64,000 nt of DNA, taken from an uncultured Methylobacillus sp. (GTDB lineage Bacteria > Pseudomonadota > Gammaproteobacteria > Burkholderiales > Methylophilaceae). This document shows positions 8,614 through 17,316 of the stretch, piece by piece (position 1 is the stretch's first letter; every line of letters starts with the position of its first letter). The stretch is taken from contig CAMLDO010000008.1 of the NCBI GenBank assembly GCA_946478865.1, positions 1-64,000 on the forward strand. The letters are read 5' to 3'. Below the pieces are notes generated by a model, which was not told where the DNA came from, searched no databases, and saw only the letters and a list, made by a program, of their open reading frames with translations. Made by a program: the position numbers and the translations under genes.

Positions 8614-10596
8614 CTACTTCTTGACAGACTCCCATTGCGCCGCGAGCAGGCGTTCGCGGCGCTCCTCGGGAAGTCGCTGCACGAAGCTGCATTTGACGCG
8701 GTGTATGGTGACACCCCGGTCGCGCGTCATGTACGCCACGATGTTATCGCCCGGTTCGGGGACACAGCATTTGGCAAAGTTGATCAGCAGGCCGCGCACC
8801 CCTTCCACCACCACCTTGCCCGGCTCGCCCACTACCGGCGTACGCACATGCTCCTGGTAACGCTGCGGCTCGGACCGCGGCGCGATTTCTTCCTGGATCG
8901 TGGTCGCGAGATGCTGTTCCGACACGTCGCCACGGCCGAGCGCAGCCAGCATGTCTTCCAGCTTGTTGAAATGTAGCTTCTGCGCGAGCTTCTCGTGGCT
9001 CACGTCGTGCGCCCCCAGCCGATGCAGCTCGCGCTCCAGCTTGCTGCGGCCGTGGGCCACATCCTCGTCGAAATTCTGCAGCTTGAACCAGTGACGTACC
9101 TTGGCTCGGGCACGCGGGCTTTGCAGATAGCCCAGCTTGGGCAGCAGCCAGTCGCGGCTGGGCGCGCCGATCTTGGACGTTAAAATCTCGACGCGCTGGC
9201 CGTTCTGCAGCTGGTAGGTGAGCGGCACGATGCTGCCGTCCACCTTGGCGCCCCGCGTACGGTGGCCGAGATCGGTATGCAGCATGTAGGCGAAATCCAG
9301 CGGCGTCGCCCCCTTGGGCAGGTCGATCACCTTGCCGAGCGGCGTCAACACGAACACCTTGTCCTGGAACAGCTCGCTGCGGAACTGCTCCAGCATATCG
9401 CCCTGCTCCGCCACCTCGTCCTTCCACGCCAGCAGTTGGCGCAGCCATGCGATCTTGTCGTCGAAACCGTTATCGGACTTGCCTCCCTCCTTGTAGCGCC
9501 AGTGCGCCGCCACGCCTAGCTCGGAATGCTGGTGCATCTCGTGCGTGCGGATCTGCACCTCCAGCGCAAGCCCCTTGGGGCCGGTAACGGCGGTATGCAG
9601 CGAGCGGTAATTGTTGCTCTTGGGCCGCGCGATATAGTCGTCGAACTCTCCCGGAATCGGCTGCCACAGGCTGTGGATGAGGCCCAGCACGGCATAACAA
9701 TCCTTGATGTCGTCGACGAGAATGCGCACGCCGCGTACGTCGTAAAGCTGGTTGAACTCCAGGTTCTTGCGGCGCATCTTGTTGATGATGCTGTAGATGT
9801 GCTTGGGCCGGCCGTTGACCTCGCCCTTGATGCCAGACTTCGCCAGTTCGTCCTTGAGTTGCTGCACGACGTCCACGATGTACTGTTCGCGGTCGACACG
9901 GCGTTCGTCCAGGCGCTTGGCGATATCCTTGTAGAGCCTGGGTTCCTGGTAGCGCAGCGCCAGATCTTCCATCTCCCACTTGATCTGCCATACGCCGAGG
10001 CGATTCGCGAGCGGCGCATATATGCCCTCGGTTTCGCGCGCGATCTGCCGCTGCAGCTCCTCGCTTGCACCGGAAAGATTACGCAGGGTCTGCGTGCGCT
10101 CTGCCAGCTTGATGAGCACTACCCGGATATCCTCCGCCATCGCCAGCAGCATCTTGCGCAAGCTTTCGATCTGCTGTGCCGGGTCGCTCTTGCCGGAAGA
10201 CTCATGCAGGGTCTCGAGTTCGCTGAACTCCTGGATACGCTCCATCTGGGAGATGCCATCCACGAGATCGGCCACCGGCTTGCCGAATTTGCCCTCGACT
10301 ACCTCACGCCAATCGGCAAGGTAATCCGGGACGCCATGCAGGATAGTCGCCTTGAGCGTATCGGCATCCATGTTGAGGCCGGCGAGGATGGCCGCCGCTC
10401 CGAGCGCATGCTGTATCAACGGGGTGCCGGTCAATTCGGCGCGACCATCGTACAACGGGGCAACCAGTTCGCAAGCGGCGCGGATAGCATCGATTTCCTC
10501 GGCGGCATACTGCGTCGCCAAGGATTCCAGCCACGGCTGAAGATTGCCGGATTCGACGTCCGGCAGGGCTGCGGAATGTTGTACCGATACGACCAT
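8614..10596 (-). CDS. relA: GTP pyrophosphokinase RelA, ACT domain absent
   Basis: 660 residues; makes (p)ppGpp on stalled ribosomes. Domains: a degenerate HD domain (about 50-200) where the catalytic HD/ED residues are replaced (ILHGVPDY, residues 85-92), a synthetase domain (about 250-370) with YDVRGVRI and the acidic EFDD motif at 317-320, TGS (about 411-472), helical, and the cysteine-containing domain (INFAKCC, about 602-608). Loss of HD residues and the acidic ExDD motif both indicate a RelA-type synthetase rather than a bifunctional SpoT. The usual family length is about 740. This protein stops about 35 residues after the conserved cysteine pair (ending AAQWESVKK), so the C-terminal ACT/RRM domain is missing, and the next DNA codes for the convergent GGDEF gene. 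Whether this is natural or a recent truncation is open. Confidence 0.93.
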   Translation of the reverse strand: MVVSVQHSAALPDVESGNLQPWLESLATQYAAEEIDAIRAACELVAPLYDGRAELTGTPLIQHALGAAAILAGLNMDADTLKATILHGVPDYLADWREVVEGKFGKPVADLVDGISQMERIQEFSELETLHESSGKSDPAQQIESLRKMLLAMAEDIRVVLIKLAERTQTLRNLSGASEELQRQIARETEGIYAPLANRLGVWQIKWEMEDLALRYQEPRLYKDIAKRLDERRVDREQYIVDVVQQLKDELAKSGIKGEVNGRPKHIYSIINKMRRKNLEFNQLYDVRGVRILVDDIKDCYAVLGLIHSLWQPIPGEFDDYIARPKSNNYRSLHTAVTGPKGLALEVQIRTHEMHQHSELGVAAHWRYKEGGKSDNGFDDKIAWLRQLLAWKDEVAEQGDMLEQFRSELFQDKVFVLTPLGKVIDLPKGATPLDFAYMLHTDLGHRTRGAKVDGSIVPLTYQLQNGQRVEILTSKIGAPSRDWLLPKLGYLQSPRARAKVRHWFKLQNFDEDVAHGRSKLERELHRLGAHDVSHEKLAQKLHFNKLEDMLAALGRGDVSEQHLATTIQEEIAPRSEPQRYQEHVRTPVVGEPGKVVVEGVRGLLINFAKCCVPEPGDNIVAYMTRDRGVTIHRVKCSFVQRLPEERRERLLAAQWESVKK

Positions 10597-10759
10597 TTCA
10601 AACCCTCATCCCGGAAACGGCCGGGGAGAGCAACTTCAAGCTCTTCATTTAATTAGATATTATCTCTGACAGCGTTTCATCCCATGTCCTACATATCGTC
10701 AGGAGCGGCGGAAGTAACCTGCATATTCTGTTCAAGACGACACTGTATAGGAGAATGCG

Positions 10760-11158
10760 ATGGACGATAATCCTTCCATTGCCCAGACCCCGGAACAGCA
10801 GAAAATGCTGGACGACTGTATTGCGCGCTGCATGGAAAGCGCGCGTCTCAGCGAAAAATGCGCCAGGATATGCTGCATGCTCGGCAATACAGCGCTGAGC
10901 CCATGCATCAAGCTCTGCCGGGATTGCGCTGAGATATGTTTTCTCGATGCAAAGTTCATGTTGCGCGAAACGCCTTTCCATTTCCAAGCCTGCGCGCTAT
11001 GCGCCGAAATCTGCGCGGCCTGTGCGACGGAATGCGACAAGACGGTCTCCATAGTGCAGGGTTCCGGCATGGAGCGCGACCTCTTGCTGGAGTGCGCCGA
11101 AGCCAACCGCCGCACCGCGGAATGCTGTGGGCAGATGGCAGAGCAGCCGCTGCAGTGA
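10760..11158 (+). CDS. Csp-like four-helix copper storage protein
   Basis: 132 residues with 17 cysteines (20, 24, 34, 38, 39, 49, 53, 56, 60, 78, 81, 85, 88, 92, 112, 122, 123), mostly as CxxxC and CxxC pairs along amphipathic helices. This is the pattern of cytosolic Csp3-type copper storage proteins (four-helix bundle, formerly DUF326), in which cysteine thiolates line the core and bind many Cu(I) ions. No signal peptide is visible, so it should be cytosolic. The ATG has AGGAG at 10749-10753. The next gene (DUF2892) follows by 7 bp and is probably co-transcribed. Copper binding is inferred from the family pattern. Confidence 0.85.
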   Translation: MDDNPSIAQTPEQQKMLDDCIARCMESARLSEKCARICCMLGNTALSPCIKLCRDCAEICFLDAKFMLRETPFHFQACALCAEICAACATECDKTVSIVQGSGMERDLLLECAEANRRTAECCGQMAEQPLQ

Positions 11159-11165
11159 GGCCAGC

Positions 11166-11585
11166 ATGACCTTCGAAGCCGAAGACCCGACTTCCGACAG
11201 CGGCGATCGCGTGCGGCACTCTACTTCGATCGCAGCAAATCGGGCCATAGATAACTCAACCGATCTCAATATCAGTCGATTCATCGGACTGGATGCTGAG
11301 CGCATCGAGCGTCGTATCGAGGCGCTCGACCGCGAATGGGATGTCGAGCGCATCCTGGAGGTCAATGCTTCCCTGCTCGCTTTCGCCGGACTGGTTCTGG
11401 GCATGACGCGCAATCCAAAATGGCTGGCCTTGCCTGCCGTCGTTCTGCCCTTTCTGTTCCTGCACGGCGTACAGGGCTGGTGCCCGCCCTTGCCCGTATT
11501 GCGCAAGCTGGGGATCCGGACACGCGGAGAAATCGACCGCGAAAAATACTCCCTGCTGCTGACTTTGCCTAGCCAATATACCTGA
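11166..11585 (+). CDS. DUF2892 family membrane protein
   Basis: 139 residues from the ATG at 11166, 7 bp after the Csp-like gene; an earlier in-frame ATG (11127) would overlap that gene by 32 bp and is less likely. The N-terminal 60 residues are polar and probably disordered; a DUF2892 (YgaP-tail-like) module follows, with two hydrophobic helices (about 70-88 and 90-108) and the family tail GWCPPLPVLRKLGIRT. DUF2892 is often joined to rhodanese domains; here it has none. Its role is unknown; co-transcription with a copper protein suggests a link to thiol or metal handling, which is speculation. Confidence 0.75.
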   Translation: MTFEAEDPTSDSGDRVRHSTSIAANRAIDNSTDLNISRFIGLDAERIERRIEALDREWDVERILEVNASLLAFAGLVLGMTRNPKWLALPAVVLPFLFLHGVQGWCPPLPVLRKLGIRTRGEIDREKYSLLLTLPSQYT

Positions 11586-11636
11586 GTGCTTCGTTCGTTC
11601 ACTCATACCTAAGTACAGGTAGGTCGCTCCAAAAAG

Positions 11637-11664
11637 TTAAGATATCATGACAAAAATATCTTAA
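11637..11664. promoter_or_regulatory. 9-bp inverted repeat upstream of the ODP-like gene
   Basis: The arms TTAAGATAT (11637-11645) and ATATCTTAA (11656-11664) are exact reverse complements separated by 10 bp, ending 17 bp before the ATG at 11682. The AT-rich dyad in a GC-rich genome and its position suggest an operator for the ODP/GGDEF-EAL operon. The AAGAT half-sites faintly resemble NsrR sites, but the spacing (24 bp overall, not 23) and sequence do not match well. The regulator is unknown. Confidence 0.5.
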
Positions 11665-11681
11665 TAACCTCTGGGTGTGAC

Positions 11682-12455
11682 ATGCGGAACGTCAAGCTGT
11701 TCGATAATGGAAGGCACAAGTTTGTATTGTTGAACGAAAGCGAACCCGGCGAAGAAGACGGGGTACGCTCCAACCAGTATCTGATCGTTGATAACGACGA
11801 CGGCTTCCTGCTCGACCCCGGCGGCTTCGGCGTGATGCCTCGTGTACTGGCCGAGATGCTGCATTATCTCTCGCCCAGGCAGATCAAGGGCATCCTGCTT
11901 TCCCACCAGGACCCGGACATCGTCGGCGGTCTTGTCACCTGGCTCGAAATGACGTCCTGCCCGATCTACGTTTCCCGCATCTGGATGCGTTTTCTCCCCC
12001 ACTACGGCCTGCGCGACATGACGCGTTTCGTCGGCGTTCCCGATGCCGGAATACCGCTGCAGGTGGAGCCGGACTTTCATCTGGAAATCGTGCCGGCGCA
12101 TTTCCTGCACTCCGAAGGCCAGATCAACGCCTACGACCCGGTATCCAAAATCCTGTTCTCCGGCGACATCGGCGCGGCGATGATGCCGATGGATAACGAC
12201 GAGCCCTTCGTCGACGACTTTAGCGCACATATCTCGTACATTCAGGGCTTCCACCGACGCTACATGTGCTCCAACAAGGCCATCCAGTGCTGGCTCGAAA
12301 CCATTGCCGGGCTGGAGATCGACATGATCGCCCCGCAACATGGGCCTATCTACCGTGGCGCCGCAGTCCCCGACCTGCTGGAATGGCTGCGAAACCTGGA
12401 ATGCGGCATCGACCTCATGCAAAGCCACGGGCGTTTCCCGGAGCAGTTCCTGTGA
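11682..12455 (+). CDS. ODP-like di-iron metallo-beta-lactamase-fold oxygen sensor protein
   Basis: 257 residues forming only the MBL-fold half of a flavodiiron protein, with no flavodoxin domain, as in the ODP (oxygen-binding di-iron protein) family. Metal ligands line up with flavodiiron enzymes: H75-x-D77-x-D79, H143 (FLHSEGQ), D162 (FSGDIG) and H220 (PQHGPIY). The residue after D79, often His, is Ile80. ODPs bind O2 at a di-iron site and act as sensors for partner signalling proteins rather than as reductases. Its stop overlaps the GTG of a GGDEF-EAL gene as GTGA, so the pair should be made together. The sensor role is inference from family and linkage; a simple MBL hydrolase is the main alternative. 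Confidence 0.82.
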   Translation: MRNVKLFDNGRHKFVLLNESEPGEEDGVRSNQYLIVDNDDGFLLDPGGFGVMPRVLAEMLHYLSPRQIKGILLSHQDPDIVGGLVTWLEMTSCPIYVSRIWMRFLPHYGLRDMTRFVGVPDAGIPLQVEPDFHLEIVPAHFLHSEGQINAYDPVSKILFSGDIGAAMMPMDNDEPFVDDFSAHISYIQGFHRRYMCSNKAIQCWLETIAGLEIDMIAPQHGPIYRGAAVPDLLEWLRNLECGIDLMQSHGRFPEQFL

Positions 12456-14626
12456 GCGAGCAACGCACGGCCCCGCCGCTGGAAGAGGTCCGCCAGCGGG
12501 TTATCGACCGTCTGGCAGCTCTCATGGAAAGTCAGACGCGCACCAAGATTTTCGGCAGCAATCTGGCCGAACTCATCAGCACCACGCATGGCGAGATCAG
12601 GCAGGAACTGAAACAGGCCATCGAGAACGGCGATCCGGCTGCGCTTTCCACGACCATGCAGGAATCGGCAGAAGCCTGCCAGCGGCTCGACCAGTGTCTG
12701 GAACTGCTATTCGCCGAGCGCAATCGCCAATGGCACCGCAACGGCGACTATGTCCAGGCGCTCATGGGCGAGTTCAATACCACGCTGTCCGATCTGTCCA
12801 CGAGCCTTATCGAAAAAGACCTGCTGGAGCGCCAGAGCCTGGTGCTGGAGCAGATCATCCTGTCGCATGAGAACGTCACGCAATGGAAGGATTTCGTTCA
12901 GGATATCCTGCTGGATTTCCATGCGATCTTCCCATTCAATTTCTTCTACATCGCGTTTGCTGAGGAACATGGGCTGTCGCTGTTTCTCTACTACCTAGGC
13001 AACTATTCCGCGGAGGCCAAGGAAAAAGCGCGCTACATGCTCGCACAGCAGATGATCGCCAACCTCAACCTGCCGGCCGATGCGCCGATGGATATGGAGG
13101 AATTCGTCGTCAAGCGCGATGAAGTGATCGAGCGCGTCGAGGATATCCGTATGATCACGGTCGCGGTGCCGGACCATACGCCCAAGCTTGCCGGCGTGCT
13201 GGGCGTAGCCTATGCCTCGGTGAACAAGCTGAGCGTGCAGGAAGAAAGCATCATCCGCTCCATCCTCGCGGTGATGGTGATGGTAGTCGGCTCCAGCAAG
13301 GTGCTGTCGCGCACGTTGACCGAACTGGAGTACTACTCCATGCACGATCCGCTGACCGGCCTCTACAACCGCCGTCAGTTCAGCGCCATGCTCGATTACG
13401 AAATCGGCCGCTCCGACCGGCACCATCACGAATTTTCCGTGCTGCTGCTCGACCTCGATAATTTCAAGGATATCAACGACACCTGGGGACACCCGACCGG
13501 AGACGATGCTCTGGTCGGCGTGGGCGAAGTGCTGCGCGAACATATCCGCAAAGGCGACATCGCCAGCCGCATCGGCGGCGACGAGTTTGCGGTGATCCTC
13601 ACGGAAACCGGGCGCGAAGGCGGCGCCACGGTCGCGGAGAACATCGGGCGGGCATTGCGCGAACGCATTTTCAGCTCGCCGGACGGCAAGGCTTTCCACC
13701 TCACGGTTTCCATCGGCATCGTCACCTTCCCGCACGACGCGCAGAACGTTACCGATCTCATGGCCGGCGTGGACCTCGCGATGTATCGCGCCAAGGAGCT
13801 GGGGAAAGACGGTGCCTGCTCGCTGGAAACCCTGGGCAATGAACAGGTCGCCGCCAACCGCAACACGCGCGATTACGCGGAAAAACTGCGCAACGCGCTA
13901 CGCGACGGCAACATCCGGCCCTACTACCATGCGATCCTCGATTGCAGGACCCGACAGGTGTTCGCCCACGAAACGCTGGCGCGGATGATCGAACCGAACG
14001 GCGAAACCGTATCTGCCGGGGTATTCATCGAAACGATCGAGAAATACGGGCTGGGAAGAGAACTGGACCGGGCCATCCTGGAGCGAGCGCTGAAGGACAA
14101 GGCAGCGGCTACCGAGGCCGGACAGGCCCAGACCCGGCTGTTCATCAATCTCTCCGCACAGGAGATTCAGGGACGCGGCATTCTCGGCTATGCGGAAGAG
14201 CTCTGCGCACAACTCAAGGTACCGCCTCATTGCATCGTATTCGAGATTCTCGAACGCGACGCCATTGGCGACATGACCAACATGCGCCGATTCCTGACCG
14301 CGCTGCGCAAGAAAGGCTTCGCTTTCGCGCTGGACGATTTCGGCAGTGGCTACAACTCTTTCCACTACCTGCGCGAGCTGCACTTCGAATACGTAAAGAT
14401 CGACGGCGCCTTCGTGCGCAATATTCTCAACTCCAAGATCGATTTCGCGCTGGTGCAGAATCTTTCCAACCTGTGCCAGGACCTGGGCATCCTTACCGTG
14501 GCCGAATTCGTCGAGAACCAGGCCATTTTCGACGCGCTGGTCGATATGGGCATCAACTATGTGCAGGGCTTCCATATCGGCATGCCGTCACGGGAGCTGT
14601 CGCTGCGCGAAGTCCCGGTGAGCTAG
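12452..14626 (+). CDS. GGDEF-EAL protein coupled to ODP-like sensor
   Basis: 724 residues from the GTG at 12452, which overlaps the ODP stop (GTGA); longer in-frame extension inside the ODP gene is rejected. There is no membrane helix. An N-terminal helical region (about 1-130) and a GAF-like region (about 135-285) precede GGDEF (about 295-455) and EAL (about 475-720). The cyclase motif GGDEF and I-site RKGD are intact. The EAL signature reads ETL, but NLS, the glutamate of FEILE, DDFGSGY, KIDGAF, AEFVEN and QGF are kept, so phosphodiesterase activity remains plausible. Tight coupling to the di-iron protein suggests that oxygen or iron state sets the balance of c-di-GMP synthesis and breakdown (inference). 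Confidence 0.92.
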   Translation: MSEQRTAPPLEEVRQRVIDRLAALMESQTRTKIFGSNLAELISTTHGEIRQELKQAIENGDPAALSTTMQESAEACQRLDQCLELLFAERNRQWHRNGDYVQALMGEFNTTLSDLSTSLIEKDLLERQSLVLEQIILSHENVTQWKDFVQDILLDFHAIFPFNFFYIAFAEEHGLSLFLYYLGNYSAEAKEKARYMLAQQMIANLNLPADAPMDMEEFVVKRDEVIERVEDIRMITVAVPDHTPKLAGVLGVAYASVNKLSVQEESIIRSILAVMVMVVGSSKVLSRTLTELEYYSMHDPLTGLYNRRQFSAMLDYEIGRSDRHHHEFSVLLLDLDNFKDINDTWGHPTGDDALVGVGEVLREHIRKGDIASRIGGDEFAVILTETGREGGATVAENIGRALRERIFSSPDGKAFHLTVSIGIVTFPHDAQNVTDLMAGVDLAMYRAKELGKDGACSLETLGNEQVAANRNTRDYAEKLRNALRDGNIRPYYHAILDCRTRQVFAHETLARMIEPNGETVSAGVFIETIEKYGLGRELDRAILERALKDKAAATEAGQAQTRLFINLSAQEIQGRGILGYAEELCAQLKVPPHCIVFEILERDAIGDMTNMRRFLTALRKKGFAFALDDFGSGYNSFHYLRELHFEYVKIDGAFVRNILNSKIDFALVQNLSNLCQDLGILTVAEFVENQAIFDALVDMGINYVQGFHIGMPSRELSLREVPVS

Positions 14627-14659
14627 CTGAACCCGGCTCGACGCTGCCGAGCGCCTTTC

Positions 14660-15985
14660 TTACTGCGCCGTCCTGATCGTCGTATTGCCTTCCAGACTCG
14701 CCTCCGGGCGCGGCGGAACACCCAGTGTTTCCAGCAGGCGCCCGGCGCTCGCCATGAGACGGTATTGCGCAAAACGCTGCTGGTACACGCCGTCGATGTA
14801 GCTCGAACGTGCCGTGTACAGCTCGTTTTCCGAGTCCAGCAAATCGAGCAGCGTGCGCTGGCCGATGCTGAACTGCTTGGCATAGGCCTCCCGTGTCAGC
14901 GCGGTGGCATCGGCATGGGCCTTGAGGCGCGGAATGCGCTCCTTCGCCGTTTCCAGTGAATTCCAGGCCAGACGGGTCGTTTCTTCGATTTCACGTTTGG
15001 TCTTGTCGACTACGGCCAGCGCCTCGTTATTGAGATGCCGGGTTTCGCGCACGCGCGCCTCGTCGGAGCCGCCGCGATAGAGGTTGTACCGCAGGCGTGC
15101 CATCGCGTAGGCGTCGTTGTTCTTGTAATCGACGCCATCCAGGTTGTCGTTGGCGCTGGTTCCCAGCTCAAGATCGACCCGGGGACGGAACGGTGCATTG
15201 GCCTGCCGCTCCTGTGCCAGGGCCGCTTCGTAATTGGCGATTGCCACCTTGAGGGAAGGATGACCGGCGAATGCCGCGGAGACGGCATTGTCAGCGTTCA
15301 TCTCGAACAGATCGCATGACACCTCTCCTGCCCGATCTAGTGCAGCGGGCTTGTACCCCGTGACGCGCTCGAAGTTGATTTTCGCCTCACGCAGATTAGC
15401 CTCCGCCGAAGCAAGGTTGGCTTGCGCCAGCGAGAGACGGGCCTGAGCCTGTTCCATATCGGCACGGCGGCCAACGCCCGTATCGCTGCGCAGCCGGATT
15501 TGCTCGTAGGTCTTCTCGTGGGCCGTGAGATTGTCCTGCGTCAACGCCAGCAGCTCCTGATAGCGCAGCACGTCCAGATAGACTTCGACCACGCGCAAAC
15601 CAATGGTCTCGGAAGTGTCGCCCACCTGGCTCGCGGCGGCAGCGACGCGTGCTTCAGCACGCTCCACGGAATTCTTGGTGGCATAGCCGTCGTACAACAT
15701 CTGCGACAACGTCAGTCCCGCTTCGCGTCGCGTGAGATGATCGCTGCCGGGGCGCGTGGAAATGTTCTCGCTCCACTCCCGGCCGATGCCCACTCCCAGA
15801 TCGACCTTGGGATAGTAGCCGCCCTTGGCCTGATCCACGGTTTTTTCCGCCGACAGCCGCCGGTTCACATCGACCAGAACGTCAGGACTGGTGCTGATGG
15901 TCTTTTCGACCGCATCCTTGAGCGATTCCGCCATCGCTGGCTGGCAAGCCATGGCCGCCAGTACTCCCCATAGTATTTTTTTCAT
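14660..15985 (-). CDS. TolC-family outer-membrane efflux/secretion protein
   Basis: 441 residues with a signal peptide (MKKILWGVLAAMACQPAMA). Two outer-membrane-efflux repeats follow; the alternating Ala/Gln/Glu-rich coiled-coil helices (for example ADMEQAQARLSLAQ near 180 and the LDLLDSENELYTAR motif near 390) form the periplasmic tunnel, and AGLTLSQMLYDGY and MARLRYNLYRGG are beta-barrel strands. It is the third gene of the fecR-ompA-tolC operon, 11 bp after the OmpA gene. The operon suggests a type I secretion-type outer-membrane channel for a surface protein, but no ABC exporter or adhesin lies in the window. It could also serve the RND pump at 21.6-26 kb, which has no channel gene of its own. 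Confidence 0.92.
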   Translation of the reverse strand: MKKILWGVLAAMACQPAMAESLKDAVEKTISTSPDVLVDVNRRLSAEKTVDQAKGGYYPKVDLGVGIGREWSENISTRPGSDHLTRREAGLTLSQMLYDGYATKNSVERAEARVAAAASQVGDTSETIGLRVVEVYLDVLRYQELLALTQDNLTAHEKTYEQIRLRSDTGVGRRADMEQAQARLSLAQANLASAEANLREAKINFERVTGYKPAALDRAGEVSCDLFEMNADNAVSAAFAGHPSLKVAIANYEAALAQERQANAPFRPRVDLELGTSANDNLDGVDYKNNDAYAMARLRYNLYRGGSDEARVRETRHLNNEALAVVDKTKREIEETTRLAWNSLETAKERIPRLKAHADATALTREAYAKQFSIGQRTLLDLLDSENELYTARSSYIDGVYQQRFAQYRLMASAGRLLETLGVPPRPEASLEGNTTIRTAQ

Positions 15986-15996
15986 GTCTTTTTCCG

Positions 15997-16719
15997 TTAC
16001 CGCACGTTGATATCGACGCGCCGGTTCTTCGGCTCCTTGGTGTTGTCCGGCGTCCTGACCAGCAATTCTTCCTCGCCCTTGCCGACGATACGAATGCTTT
16101 CGGCGGGCACGCCCAGCCCGATCAGACTTTGCCGCACCTTTTCCGCTCGTTTCAGCGACAGCTTGAGATTGTGCTTCTTCGAACCTAGCGTATCGGTATG
16201 CCCGACGATCAGGATTTCAGGCGCCTGGCGCTCAAGGAAACTGCGATAGATGTTTTCCGCCTCTGCCCTGGATTCCGTCGTCAGCTCGTCCTTGCCGAGC
16301 AGGAAGTACAGCGTGGCGGCGACCGGCGCCTTGGGCAATGCGCCGAGGGCGCTGCCGAACATCTCGCGCATCTGCGCCTCGTTGCCGACGAAAGCCTTCT
16401 GCTCTTCGCCCGCCAGCGACATTGCGCTGTAGGGTCCGTGCAGCACCGCGCTCTTGCCCTCGCCGAGAATCACGTCCACGGTACCGACCTTGCCGCCTTC
16501 TTCCGGCATGACCATGTAGACCTCGGTCACCTTGGCCGCCGGCTTGGGCGGTTCCTCGCAGAATGGCGATTTCGCCCCCGCCCTGTCCGGGGCAGCATAG
16601 ACAGGCAGCAATGCCTGCGACGGCTGCTTTTCCGGCGCAAAGGAATTCACGAATCCATGATAACCCATGCAGCCGCTGAGGCTCATGACCATAGCAGCAC
16701 AGAGAACTGCACGCCTCAT
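15997..16719 (-). CDS. OmpA-domain lipoprotein
   Basis: 240 residues. The signal peptide ends in a lipobox (LSGC at residues 14-17), so the mature protein should be lipid-anchored at Cys17. The C-terminal half is an OmpA-like peptidoglycan-binding domain: YFLLGKDELT, GHTDTLGSKKHNLKLSLKRA, and NRRVDINVR at the end. It would tether the envelope layers and support its TolC neighbour. Its ATG overlaps the fecR-like stop (ATGA), which implies coupled translation. Confidence 0.9.
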   Translation of the reverse strand: MRRAVLCAAMVMSLSGCMGYHGFVNSFAPEKQPSQALLPVYAAPDRAGAKSPFCEEPPKPAAKVTEVYMVMPEEGGKVGTVDVILGEGKSAVLHGPYSAMSLAGEEQKAFVGNEAQMREMFGSALGALPKAPVAATLYFLLGKDELTTESRAEAENIYRSFLERQAPEILIVGHTDTLGSKKHNLKLSLKRAEKVRQSLIGLGVPAESIRIVGKGEEELLVRTPDNTKEPKNRRVDINVR

Positions 16720-17186
16720 GGCTTGACCTGTTCTGTGGCTTCGGGCTCGTCCACCTTGAGGGCAAATTCGGTACCGCGTACAGCAAGGATCGCGGCTGGG
16801 GTTTTGACCTTGAGCGCACCCGGCGTCTTGGCGGTCAGCTTGCCGGAAATTACCGACAGCGTGCCCTTCTTCATCGAAACATCGAAGTTGCCGTCGCTGG
16901 TCTTGGGATCGAAGGCGAACTTGTCGAGAGCCAGAACCGAGTTAGGACCGGCCGAAATGCGCGAATCGTCGTCAAACAACATGCCGACCGTGCCATCCTT
17001 GCCAGTGAGAATCTTGTCGGTCTGATACAGGGTATCGCCGGCTTTGGGCGTAATCAGCTTGCCCTCGCGCTCGATGGAGACCTGCCCGCTCAGCGTCTTG
17101 ATCTTGCCAATGCCGTCGGCAAAGCTGGTGAATGAAAGCGATAACAATATCAGCAGGAATGCTGACTGCAATTTTGGATGGCGCAT
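16716..17186 (-). CDS. Exported FecR-domain protein
   Basis: 156 residues: a signal peptide (hydrophobic 10-20, cleavage after SFA) followed by a single FecR domain with IKTLSGQVSIEREG near residue 28, LFDDDSRISAGPNSVLALD near 69, and the family-typical PAAILAVRGTEF near 130. It lacks a membrane anchor and a sigma-factor partner, so it is not a classic anti-sigma factor; free periplasmic FecR-domain proteins are often linked to surface-adhesin or OmpA operons. It starts the fecR-ompA-tolC operon, with a strong AGGGGG site before the ATG. Confidence 0.88.
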   Translation of the reverse strand: MRHPKLQSAFLLILLSLSFTSFADGIGKIKTLSGQVSIEREGKLITPKAGDTLYQTDKILTGKDGTVGMLFDDDSRISAGPNSVLALDKFAFDPKTSDGNFDVSMKKGTLSVISGKLTAKTPGALKVKTPAAILAVRGTEFALKVDEPEATEQVKP

Positions 17187-17274
17187 GATCCAACCCCCTG
17201 TTAAATGTGAGACTTCTTATCGACGGCTTAGAATGAAGCTGATTATTCTTGATATCTATCATTAAAATTTAATA

Positions 17275-17314
17275 TTCATCAAGATTCGTGACACTTTCGC
17301 GTCAACTTGATGAA
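17275..17314 (-). terminator. Inverted repeat just after glsA, probable weak terminator
   Basis: The arms TTCATCAAG (17275-17283) and CTTGATGAA (17306-17314) pair exactly around a 22-bp loop that has an inner TGAC/GTCA stem. It begins 2 bp past the glsA stop and lies between glsA and the fecR operon, both on the minus strand. It lacks a clean uridine tail but is followed by AT-rich DNA, so it may terminate or stabilise the glsA transcript; it could instead bind a regulator of the fecR operon. Confidence 0.45.
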
Positions 17315-17316
17315 AA

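Noticed and set aside
8614..10596. SpoT (bifunctional hydrolase/synthetase) identity
   Set aside because: The HD motif is lost (ILHGVPDY) and the synthetase has the acidic EFDD motif, both RelA features.
11637..11664. NsrR or FNR binding site
   Set aside because: The spacing and sequence do not fit either consensus; kept only as an unassigned dyad.
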